A DNA stretch of 5,075 bases from DASQJJ01 sp035631115 (GTDB lineage: Bacteria > Patescibacteriota > Microgenomatia > Levybacterales > UBA12049), in contig DASQJJ010000099.1 in assembly GCA_035631115.1 (NCBI GenBank), forward strand, positions 1 through 5,075, given 5' to 3'. The notes beneath the pieces were generated by a model that had not been told where the DNA came from, made no database searches, and saw nothing but the letters and a program-made list of their open reading frames with translations. Position numbers and translations under genes: made by a program. Shown here piece by piece: positions 1 to 5,075 of this stretch. Numbering within the stretch: position 1 is the stretch's first letter; each line of letters begins with the position of its first letter.

Positions 1-1
1 A

Positions 2-874
2 ACAGTTGTTGCATTTAGAAAGACTCAAGGGAATATCCATTGTATACAAGCAAAATTAAATTTTTATAATACAAAGCAAAATGTACTTACCCGTCTTTTT
101 ACTGCAGAATACTCTTTGTGGTTTGATCTTATCCTTCCTGGATTACAATCTATTAAAGCTCCTATTCCCTTGGGTGGGACATCCAATCATTTTCTCACCT
201 CAGAATTAAAAAAAATTGGTGGTTGGGATTCATTTAATGTAACAGAAGATGCAGATTTAGGCATGAGGCTTATAAAAAATGGCTTAACGACAGCAATTAT
301 TAATTCATACACACTTGAAGAGGCGAATAGCTCTGTGAGAAATTGGTTGTATCAAAGATCTCGCTGGATAAAAGGGTATATCCAAACATATTTTGTTCAT
401 ATGCGAGATCCTCAGAATTTTAATAGAAGTAAATCAGACATATTTATTTTTCAACTGGTAATTGGAGGAAAAGTGTTGTCAACACTTATTAACCCTCTCA
501 TGTGGATTCTTACTATTTCATACTTTGTTTTTCGTATGCAAATCGGTAATCTTGTGGATTCTTTTTTTATTCCTCCAATCTTTTATATGGCAGTCATCTC
601 GTTATTTTTTGGTAATTTTTTGTACACATACTACTATATGGTCTCTGCAGTAAAAAGAAATCAATGGAATATTGTGTATTATGCACTTCTTACCCCTGCG
701 TATTGGCTTTTAATAAGTGCAGCAGCTTTCTATGGTATTTATGAATTACTCTACAAGCCTCATTTTTGGCATAAAACCAAGCATGGACTTCATTTGCAAA
801 AAATTCCAGGCAAACAAGTACATATCTCTCCGCAAATTTCTATTTCGCCTGCACCGTCTATATCGTTTAACTAA
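2..874 (+). CDS. GT2 family glycosyltransferase, membrane-anchored, 5' end missing
   Basis: The reading frame is open from base 2, so the start and the N-terminal catalytic half (nucleotide-binding and DxD region) lie outside the window; 290 residues remain. Seen in order: a segment of the type CIQAKLNFYN...LTRLFTAEYSLWFDL; the acceptor-site stretch PIPLGGTSNHF; the TED motif (bases 242-250), which in processive GT2 enzymes carries the catalytic base; the QRSRW form of the Q(Q/R)xRW motif about 35 residues later; then three hydrophobic membrane blocks, and a terminal FWHKTKHG, a variant of the WxKTxHG ending common in this subfamily. These features match the BcsA/PgaC-like and XagB-like GT2 enzymes that transfer sugars from nucleotide sugars at the cytoplasmic membrane face to build a polysaccharide or glycolipid. 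Sugar and product cannot be told. The last 20 or so residues are a loose Ile/Ser/Pro tail. The stop lies one base before the next gene, so the two are probably coupled. A TTG at 116 could be mistaken for the start, but conserved family sequence continues upstream of it. Confidence 0.92.
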   Translation, partial: TVVAFRKTQGNIHCIQAKLNFYNTKQNVLTRLFTAEYSLWFDLILPGLQSIKAPIPLGGTSNHFLTSELKKIGGWDSFNVTEDADLGMRLIKNGLTTAIINSYTLEEANSSVRNWLYQRSRWIKGYIQTYFVHMRDPQNFNRSKSDIFIFQLVIGGKVLSTLINPLMWILTISYFVFRMQIGNLVDSFFIPPIFYMAVISLFFGNFLYTYYYMVSAVKRNQWNIVYYALLTPAYWLLISAAAFYGIYELLYKPHFWHKTKHGLHLQKIPGKQVHISPQISISPAPSISFN

Positions 875-875
875 T

Positions 876-2468
876 ATGCAAGAAAAAATTACACAAACAT
901 TTTCTCGTATATCCAGATTTATCGATACCTATTTTATATTATTTGCTTTCTTTTTAAGTCTTATTGCAACAATAATTTCCTACGAGACACATGTCTCTCT
1001 TGCCTATAACGATGCCATGTCTCATTTAAATATTTCCCGTTTTGTTATAGACAACTTACAACCTGGATTTGCCCAATTAGGGGGAGTCTGGCCACCACTT
1101 AGTCATGTATTGCCACTCGTATTTATTTGGAATGATTTTATGTGGCACTCTGGTCTTGCAGCAAGCATTTTTTCTATGATCTCTTATATTATCTCTGCGT
1201 ATGCTTTGTATGGTGCAATAAAAATTCTTACAAAAAATACCTTCGCCGCAATTGCTGGAGGAGCTATATTTGCACTCAATGCAAATATACTTTATCTACA
1301 AACTACTCCTTTAACAGAACCACTCTATGTAGTATTTTTTAGTCTTTCGATTTTCTGTTTTGCATACTGGATTACCAAGCATGACGAAAGATTTATATTA
1401 CTTCTTGGAATTTTAGGATTTTTCCAGGTGCTTACTCGCTATGATGGATGGTTTGTGACTTTTTGGGAAAGTATTCTTATTGTAGGGTACGACATCTATG
1501 TAAGGAAAAATCGTCTCACCACAACACTTGCAAAATTACTTTTATATGCTTTTCCGGTTGTTTTTGGCGTTACTTTATGGCTCTTATGGAATACGCTTAT
1601 TTTTAAAAACCCATTGTTTTTTGCTATTGGGCCATATTCGGCACATGCACAACAATCGTATTTACAAACAAATGCTAGTCTTATTACCAAGCATAGTCTC
1701 CCTATATCTGTCATCGCCTATTGGTATGCTATGACAGACAACATAGGATTACCAATAATGATTCTCGTAGGAATTGGTACATATCTTCTCTTAATGTCAA
1801 AATCATATTCATTACTAACAAAATGTGTCCTTATTCTATTCTTAGAATCTCCCATTATTTTTAATATTCTTTCCTTGTATTTAGGATTTTCTATAATTAA
1901 TGTACCAGAGCTTCATTGGAATCCCTCTCGCACTATTTCTGGTGAATGGTTTAATGTACGATATGGAATTTTTATTCTCCCTCTTGCTGCTGTTATGGTT
2001 GGGTATGTTGCTCAATTGTCTAGAAAAATTGCATTGGGCGTTATTGTAATTGCTATTCTTCAGCTTATATCTTTTTTCCCCAACAATGTTATTACAGTGA
2101 CAGATGGATTAATGGGATCCAGCTCTTTTTACAACAAAGATATTGCTACATTTCTTCAACAACATGTGAGGCGAAGCGATTATGTATTATTGTCAGTATC
2201 ATATTTTAATCCAGTTGCTTTTAAAAGCGGCATAGACTTACATCAGATTGTCCATGAAGGAGTCGAGAAAGAGTGGGGACCGTCCCTTGGCAATCCAGAA
2301 GAATACGCCAATTGGATAGTCATGTCCAATGGCAAAACAGGGGACCCTGTCTATGATGCACTTATTATTAGGAATAGAAGTTATTTTACTAAAGACTATG
2401 TCCTTGCATATAAAGGCATTCATGCCAATGTATATAAATTAAAATTACCTCAGCTTGCAAGACGATAA
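876..2468 (+). CDS. Polytopic GT-C-like glycosyltransferase (dolichyl-phosphate-mannose mannosyltransferase-like, GT39/PMT-type)
   Basis: This 530-residue protein has about ten hydrophobic segments from residue 17 to about 400, then a more polar tail (about 404-530) probably outside the membrane. The first long loop after TM1 carries AYNDAMSHL (D46, H50), where GT-C enzymes of the PMT/ArnT type keep their catalytic or metal-associated acidic residue. It is followed by PGFAQLGGVWPPLSH (63-77). Other hallmarks are PLTEPLY (145-151), RYDGW (188-192) and FNVRYG (359-364). GT-C enzymes use polyprenyl-phosphate sugars on the outer face of the membrane to glycosylate proteins or lipid-linked glycans; the exact acceptor here is unknown. 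The frame is open further upstream (to 717), but that part overlaps the GT2 gene and shows no family features, so ATG 876 is preferred. It lies one base after the GT2 stop and has no Shine-Dalgarno sequence, which suggests translational coupling. It could equally be annotated as a hypothetical GT39-like membrane protein. Confidence 0.85.
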   Translation: MQEKITQTFSRISRFIDTYFILFAFFLSLIATIISYETHVSLAYNDAMSHLNISRFVIDNLQPGFAQLGGVWPPLSHVLPLVFIWNDFMWHSGLAASIFSMISYIISAYALYGAIKILTKNTFAAIAGGAIFALNANILYLQTTPLTEPLYVVFFSLSIFCFAYWITKHDERFILLLGILGFFQVLTRYDGWFVTFWESILIVGYDIYVRKNRLTTTLAKLLLYAFPVVFGVTLWLLWNTLIFKNPLFFAIGPYSAHAQQSYLQTNASLITKHSLPISVIAYWYAMTDNIGLPIMILVGIGTYLLLMSKSYSLLTKCVLILFLESPIIFNILSLYLGFSIINVPELHWNPSRTISGEWFNVRYGIFILPLAAVMVGYVAQLSRKIALGVIVIAILQLISFFPNNVITVTDGLMGSSSFYNKDIATFLQQHVRRSDYVLLSVSYFNPVAFKSGIDLHQIVHEGVEKEWGPSLGNPEEYANWIVMSNGKTGDPVYDALIIRNRSYFTKDYVLAYKGIHANVYKLKLPQLARR

Positions 2469-2477
2469 GCTATATTT

Positions 2478-3032
2478 CTATGCTTCTGTTGGGGGAAGAA
2501 GAGTCCAATTATGCGATACATATGGCTCGCTACACATATTGCGATTAAAGCAGCAAGGACGCCTCATGCCTTTATTAAGCTTATCCAGCATAACTTCTAG
2601 ATGCTTCTTACGAGTCTCGGGCGTTTTGACTGCTCGTACCCAACGAATCCAATCCCACCGTGCCATGGGAGTAATATCTTTCCACAAAGCTTCTGCCTTA
2701 GATGAAGTAGAGAGTACCTTTTGTACATCATCTGGCACTTGTGGCTCTATCCATTCTTTGGTTGGCTCAAGCGAGACATCTACGGTATCTCCTGCGCCAG
2801 CATGAGCGTCATCAAGAAGTTGTTGGTCAGGCCGAAACCAATGACTTGGCTTTATTCCTTGCCCATACCTTCCGTCTGGCTCAAGCAAGGCTTTAAAAGG
2901 AATGTTGTTAAGCGTACCTTTAACCATTAACATGCCCCGTGATGGAAGTTGTACTGAGGCACTTTCAGGAAGCTTAAGAATAATCCAATCGTGAATTTTG
3001 AAGAGTTTGGTTGTAAAGCTTATTGCAGACAT
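2478..3032 (-). CDS. DUF1905 / YdeI (OmpD-associated) family protein
   Basis: This 184-residue soluble protein has no signal peptide. The N-terminal half fits DUF1905: a start of the form FTTKLFKIHDWIILKLPES, then VKGTLNNIPFKALLEPDG (38-54), and a GDTVDVSLEPTKEW stretch (81-94). The C-terminal half fits the YdeI/OmpD-associated domain: VPDDVQKVL (99-107), ARWDWIRWV (124-132), KTPETRKKH (136-144) and the Cys-rich RRPCCFN (157-163) with C160, C161 and C167. Family members are described as bacteriocin-protection or OmpD-associated proteins; the biochemical role is not established. ATG 3032 is chosen because the DUF1905 domain begins right there. A GTG at 3080 in the same frame is the tRNA anticodon and is not a credible start. 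The ATG is 5 nt after the encoded CCA of tRNA-His, so there is no room for a Shine-Dalgarno sequence outside the tRNA. GC is about 46% in sampled lines against about 32% in the GT-C gene, which may mean a separate origin. Confidence 0.88.
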   Translation of the reverse strand: MSAISFTTKLFKIHDWIILKLPESASVQLPSRGMLMVKGTLNNIPFKALLEPDGRYGQGIKPSHWFRPDQQLLDDAHAGAGDTVDVSLEPTKEWIEPQVPDDVQKVLSTSSKAEALWKDITPMARWDWIRWVRAVKTPETRKKHLEVMLDKLNKGMRRPCCFNRNMCSEPYVSHNWTLLPPTEA

Positions 3033-3037
3033 AATCT

Positions 3038-3113
3038 TGGGGTGGCTGACGGGGATCAAACCCGCGACCCATAGGTCCACAACCTATTGCTCTATCGCTG
3101 AGCTACAGCCACC
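3038..3113 (-). tRNA. tRNA-His (anticodon GTG), with G-1 and encoded CCA
   Basis: The minus strand folds into a full cloverleaf. The 7-bp acceptor stem pairs 3106-3112 with 3042-3048. The extra G-1 (3113) faces discriminator C73 (3041), the identity pair of bacterial tRNA-His, and CCA follows at 3040-3038. The D stem is GCTC/GAGC with a short 7-nt loop. The anticodon stem is ATAGG/CCTAT with loop TTGTGGA, giving anticodon GTG at 3080-3078. The variable loop has 5 nt. The T stem is GCGGG/CCCGT with loop TTTGATC. Expected tertiary contacts are present (T8-A14, G15-C48, G18-T55, T54-A58), but position 19 is A (3095) and position 56 is T (3058), replacing the usual G19-C56 pair with A-U. It serves CAC and CAT codons. 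A dedicated promoter lies just upstream, and a YdeI-family gene begins 5 nt downstream. Confidence 0.97.
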
Positions 3114-3128
3114 ATGTTTCCAGCTTGT

Positions 3129-3157
3129 ATTGTACCAAAATGATGCGTATTTGTCAG
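3129..3157 (-). promoter_or_regulatory. Sigma-70-type promoter of tRNA-His
   Basis: Read on the minus strand, CTGACA (3157-3152, 5 of 6 to consensus) and TACAAT (3134-3129, 5 of 6) are separated by exactly 17 bp. The predicted transcription start is near 3122, about 9 nt ahead of the mature tRNA 5' end. The promoter sits between the sortase stop and the tRNA, so tRNA-His and the YdeI-like gene behind it can be transcribed independently of the sortase gene. Confidence 0.7.
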
Positions 3158-3168
3158 TATGAAGCGCA

Positions 3169-3786
3169 TTACACCGGCTTGGCTATAACAATAAATCGTT
3201 GGAGGTCTGCAAATCCATCACAGGTGTATAAAATAAGCGTTTCTCCTTTCTGAGAAAGAAGGACAGACACCTCGCTTGGTGACACTTCTAGTGTTTTTAT
3301 TACTTTGTATTGTCTGCTTCTATTGCGCTCATTAGTAAGCGTAATTTCTTTCCCAACTTCCAACCAACGAATAGGACCAAATCGGTCATTGGTATTGTGA
3401 CCATATAAAATAATTGGTCCCTCTTCTCCGGGACGCGCAGAAATATTTAAGTGAGATATCCCATTGTCTGCAATACCCCATGTATTACCCTTGAGTGCTG
3501 TTTCAACAATAGGCAATTCCATATCTATACTAGGAATGCTTATCCAGGTAGGTGCGGGAAGGGAAGAGGACACTGCGGTAACCTTTGGGGTAAAAAAAGC
3601 AAGCTGTATGCCTTCGTTGATATAAAAAAAAGTAGGGATAGTTACCAACAAAAATCCTAGAGAAAGAAGGAGCTTGGTTCTTGAAGAACTTTTTGTAACA
3701 AATTGGAGAAAGAAGGTGGAAATATGATTTCGAAGAACGACAAACGACCAACGACGAACGGTTTTCTTATTTATTTTCTTTGGCAT
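3169..3786 (-). CDS. Sortase (class D/E/F-like cysteine transpeptidase)
   Basis: This 205-residue protein is of typical sortase length. It has a basic cytoplasmic N-terminus, one membrane anchor (about 39-57, LLLSLGFLLVTIPTFFYIN), a linker, and a sortase beta-barrel from about residue 80. The barrel starts with WISIPSIDMELPIVE and continues through a GTW-like NTWGIADNG and RPGEEGPIILYGHN with catalytic H130. It ends in LILYTCDGFADLQRFIV with catalytic C189 and R197, so the His-Cys-Arg triad is intact. Sortases cut an LPxTG-like signal in an exported protein and join it to an amine nucleophile of the cell envelope or to another subunit. The short C-terminal strand with TCDGF resembles class D, E or F rather than SrtB; the class is not settled. 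No sorting signal is visible in the window, but the divergent exported protein at 3963 is cut before its C-terminus and is a candidate substrate. The ATG is supported by a GGAG eight bases upstream. Confidence 0.92.
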   Translation of the reverse strand: MPKKINKKTVRRWSFVVLRNHISTFFLQFVTKSSSRTKLLLSLGFLLVTIPTFFYINEGIQLAFFTPKVTAVSSSLPAPTWISIPSIDMELPIVETALKGNTWGIADNGISHLNISARPGEEGPIILYGHNTNDRFGPIRWLEVGKEITLTNERNRSRQYKVIKTLEVSPSEVSVLLSQKGETLILYTCDGFADLQRFIVIAKPV

Positions 3787-3794
3787 AGGACATT

Positions 3795-3798
3795 CTCC
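3795..3798 (-). promoter_or_regulatory. Ribosome binding site of the sortase gene
   Basis: GGAG on the minus strand (3798-3795) lies 8 nt before ATG 3786. It is the only clear Shine-Dalgarno sequence in front of any gene in the window, and it fixes the sortase start. Confidence 0.7.
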
Positions 3799-3813
3799 AC
3801 AAGGGATAACACT

Positions 3814-3842
3814 ATCATAGCAGCAACTACCAGCTAAATCAC
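3814..3842 (-). promoter_or_regulatory. Probable promoter of the sortase gene (extended -10)
   Basis: On the minus strand TGC-TATGAT (3822-3814) is an extended -10 element with a 5-of-6 hexamer. The best-placed -35, GTGATT (3842-3837), with 17 bp spacing, keeps only the TGA core. Extended -10 promoters tolerate weak -35 boxes. The predicted start near 3807 gives a leader of about 20 nt that includes the GGAG site. Confidence 0.5.
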
Positions 3843-3863
3843 ACTATTATTTTCGGATCTCAA

Positions 3864-3882
3864 GTAATAAAGTTGTAATAAA
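3864..3882. repeat. Short direct repeat GTAATAAA, 11 bp apart
   Basis: GTAATAAA occurs at 3864-3871 and again at 3875-3882, one helical turn apart, in the AT-rich stretch 19 bp upstream of the rightward -35 box. It could be an UP-like element or a regulator site for the divergent genes, or chance in AT-rich DNA. Confidence 0.25.
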
Positions 3883-3900
3883 AACGTAAAATATATTGAC

Positions 3901-3929
3901 TTGAGACACATCACATTCTACTTTATACA
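3901..3929 (+). promoter_or_regulatory. Probable promoter of the exported beta-propeller protein gene
   Basis: TTGAGA (3901-3906, 5 of 6 to consensus) and TATACA (3924-3929, 4 of 6) have a 17-bp spacer. An overlapping alternative -35, TTGACT at 3896-3901, would need TACTTT at 3919-3924 as -10. The predicted start near 3936 gives a leader of about 27 nt with no obvious Shine-Dalgarno sequence before ATG 3963. Confidence 0.55.
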
Positions 3930-3962
3930 TAAGACAAGTCAGTCTTTTCCTACAGCCTTTAC

Positions 3963-5075
3963 ATGAAGATATTGTCTGGAATTATTATCTTATTTGCTGC
4001 GATTTGTATAATTGTCTTTTCCGCTGGAAAAGTACTTGCCCAAACGACTTCCCTTGGTGGAATGGATTTGGACGCATGGTGTGCACATATAAATGAAGGC
4101 GGTGCAAAACTTGTTAATAATACCACATGGGTATGTACTGGAAATAATCAACCAATAGATTTTGTAAGCCAACCAACTCCCAACTGTGTTTGGCAGTACA
4201 ATGTCTCGGATGCATTTGCCCAACAAACGCGATCAGGTGACCCATATTCCTGGGCCTGTTTTACTAATGGAGTAACACCTACACCCACTAATACACCTAC
4301 CCCCACTCTTACTCCGACACCAACACCAACCAGCTCTATCGCCAAGCTACAAGTTATTAATACAGACACGCAAGGAATAGTTATAGACCCATTTACTAAC
4401 GGCTCTACAATAAATGTAAATACCAATCCACATATAAATATTAATGCCATTACCAATCCATCACGAGTGGGAAGTGTTGTTTTTATTCTTGATGGGAAGA
4501 TTCATACAGAAAATGTTTTCCCCTACGATGATCCTGGAGATGCAGACGGGGCATTTAAGCCATTTTCCCAAACACCATCTGTTGGAAGTCATACACTCAC
4601 GGTAACACCTTACTCTCAATCGAATGGAAGCGGTACGCCAGGAGCAGCTCTAAAAATAACCTTTAACGTAGTCAATACTGCTGTTTCTCCAACGCCAACT
4701 CCACCACCTGCAACGGATGATTGGACAACCTTTAGATATGACAGAGAAAGAAGTAATTTTGACCCTTCCAATACAAGTATTACCACAAGTACTGTCCCAA
4801 ATCTTAAGCTTAATTGGAGTACCAGTCCTGGGGGGACGTTGAGTGCATTTGGTCCCAATACTATTTCCGCCCAACCTGCTGTTGTACAAAATGTTATCTA
4901 TTATGGTGATTGGACTGGCAATTTTTATGCAAAGAATGTGTCGAATGGAAGTATTGTATGGCAAAGGAATATTGGCGCAGACACTCCTGGAAATGGCTGT
5001 AGTCCAACAACTATTGGAGTAGCAAGTAGTGCAACAGTAAAAACAATTACCGTGAATGGTGTGGATACTTCTATT
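3963..5075 (+). CDS. Large exported modular protein: four-Cys domain, Ig-like domain, PQQ-type beta-propeller (3' end missing)
   Basis: The frame is open for 371 codons from ATG 3963 to the window end. Residues 1-26 form a Sec signal peptide (MKIL, hydrophobic core, cut after KVLA). Residues 32-100 hold four cysteines (C40, C58, C75, C99) in a pattern DLDAWC...TTWVC...PIDF...CVWQY...DPYSWACF, which I recognise from secreted actinobacterial and related proteins; its function is unknown to me and two disulfides are likely. A Thr-Pro linker (105-123) leads to an Ig-like beta-sandwich (about 127-238) with VGSVVFILDG, ENVFPY, GDADG and VGSHTLTVTPYS...GTPG. A second linker (SPTPTPPPA, 242-250) precedes DDWTTFRYDRERSNF and LKLNWS...VIYYGDWTGNFYAKN...GSIVWQRNIG, the opening and first blade of a PQQ/quinoprotein-like propeller. 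Whether it is an enzyme or a binding scaffold cannot be judged from one blade. It diverges from the sortase gene, so a C-terminal sorting signal beyond the window is possible. The start has no Shine-Dalgarno sequence but gives a complete signal peptide. Confidence 0.9.
   Translation, partial: MKILSGIIILFAAICIIVFSAGKVLAQTTSLGGMDLDAWCAHINEGGAKLVNNTTWVCTGNNQPIDFVSQPTPNCVWQYNVSDAFAQQTRSGDPYSWACFTNGVTPTPTNTPTPTLTPTPTPTSSIAKLQVINTDTQGIVIDPFTNGSTINVNTNPHININAITNPSRVGSVVFILDGKIHTENVFPYDDPGDADGAFKPFSQTPSVGSHTLTVTPYSQSNGSGTPGAALKITFNVVNTAVSPTPTPPPATDDWTTFRYDRERSNFDPSNTSITTSTVPNLKLNWSTSPGGTLSAFGPNTISAQPAVVQNVIYYGDWTGNFYAKNVSNGSIVWQRNIGADTPGNGCSPTTIGVASSATVKTITVNGVDTSI
4275..4331 (+). repeat. Low-complexity Thr-Pro linker repeat inside the exported protein gene
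   Basis: Nineteen codons (residues 105-123) alternate Thr and Pro with two breaks (Asn110, Leu116), encoded by degenerate ACN-CCN units. It is a flexible extracellular linker between the four-Cys and Ig-like domains. Such stretches are often O-glycosylated and can change length by slippage. The opposite strand reads as a spurious Gly-Val repeat. Confidence 0.85.

Noticed and set aside
116..118. TTG as the start of the GT2 gene
   Set aside because: Conserved GT2 sequence (CIQAKLNFYN...LTRLFTAEYS) continues upstream in the same frame to the window edge, so the gene is cut by the window rather than starting here.
717..875. Longer N-terminus for the GT-C gene, starting at 717
   Set aside because: The extra 53 residues lie out of frame over the GT2 C-terminal coding region, including its conserved FWHKTKHG ending. 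ATG 876 gives a normal short cytoplasmic lead before TM1.
776..1694. ACCAAGCAT found three times (776, 1374, 1686)
   Set aside because: In all three the same codons encode Thr-Lys-His in the GT2 and GT-C proteins. Spacing is irregular and there is no wider repeat, so coincidence in coding sequence is enough.
2452..2471. Hairpin AGCTT/AAGCT at the GT-C stop as a terminator
   Set aside because: The stem has only 5 bp and is AT-rich, with a 10-nt loop and no proper T-run after it.
2455..2930. Plus-strand ORFs opposite the YdeI-like gene
   Set aside because: They are shadows of a gene with clear DUF1905/YdeI motifs; their translations show no recognisable domain.
3033..3080. GTG 3080 as the start of the YdeI-like gene
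   Set aside because: This codon is the tRNA-His anticodon, and the 16 added residues are translated tRNA. The protein family begins at ATG 3032.
3137..3169. Inverted repeat ATGCG/CGCAT with a short T-run on the minus strand as the sortase terminator
   Set aside because: The stem has 5 bp with a 17-nt loop, and it overlaps the well-matched tRNA-His promoter. A termination role cannot be supported.
4148..4456. Minus-strand ORF with a Gly-Val repeat
   Set aside because: It is the antisense reading of the Thr-Pro linker and the Ig-like domain of the exported protein, whose own frame is strongly supported.
4616..4964. Two further minus-strand ORFs
   Set aside because: They are antisense to the propeller region, show no family features, and overlap each other in different frames.

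Overview
The window is AT-rich bacterial DNA holding three complete protein genes, two protein genes cut by the window edges, and one tRNA gene. Its content suggests a Patescibacteria/CPR genome, perhaps Microgenomates. The signs are low GC, a GT2 gene followed by a PMT-like GT-C membrane protein, a small single-pass sortase, a secreted protein with Thr-Pro linkers, and weak or absent Shine-Dalgarno sequences in front of most genes. No gene here fixes the taxonomy, so this is an inference. TGG encodes Trp and no in-frame TGA occurs, so the standard bacterial code is adequate.

Left part (2-2468, + strand): the C-terminal two thirds or so of a membrane-anchored GT2 glycosyltransferase of the cellulose-synthase/N-acetylglucosaminyltransferase type. 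One base after its stop codon begins a 530-residue polytopic GT-C-like glycosyltransferase. The two look translationally coupled and probably act on cell-surface glycan or glycoprotein synthesis.

Middle (2478-3786, - strand): reading leftward from the divergent intergenic region come a class D/E/F-like sortase, a tRNA-His(GTG) with encoded CCA and its own good promoter, and a DUF1905/YdeI-family gene whose ATG lies only 5 nt beyond the tRNA 3' end. The YdeI-like gene has visibly higher GC than its neighbours and converges on the GT-C gene with 9 bp between the two stop codons.

Right part (3787-5075): a 176-bp divergent intergenic region carries a promoter in each direction. It is followed by the first 371 codons of a large secreted protein: signal peptide, four-Cys domain, Thr-Pro linker, Ig-like domain, second Pro linker and the start of a PQQ-type beta-propeller. 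The protein runs off the window.

The common theme is the cell envelope: glycan-building enzymes, a transpeptidase that anchors surface proteins, and a modular exported protein. No CRISPR array, transposase, phage gene or clearly new system was found. The most unusual detail is in the tRNA-His, where the near-universal G19-C56 tertiary pair is replaced by A19-U56. The second is the nearly leaderless gene directly behind that tRNA. No stretch longer than 300 bases lacks a gene.
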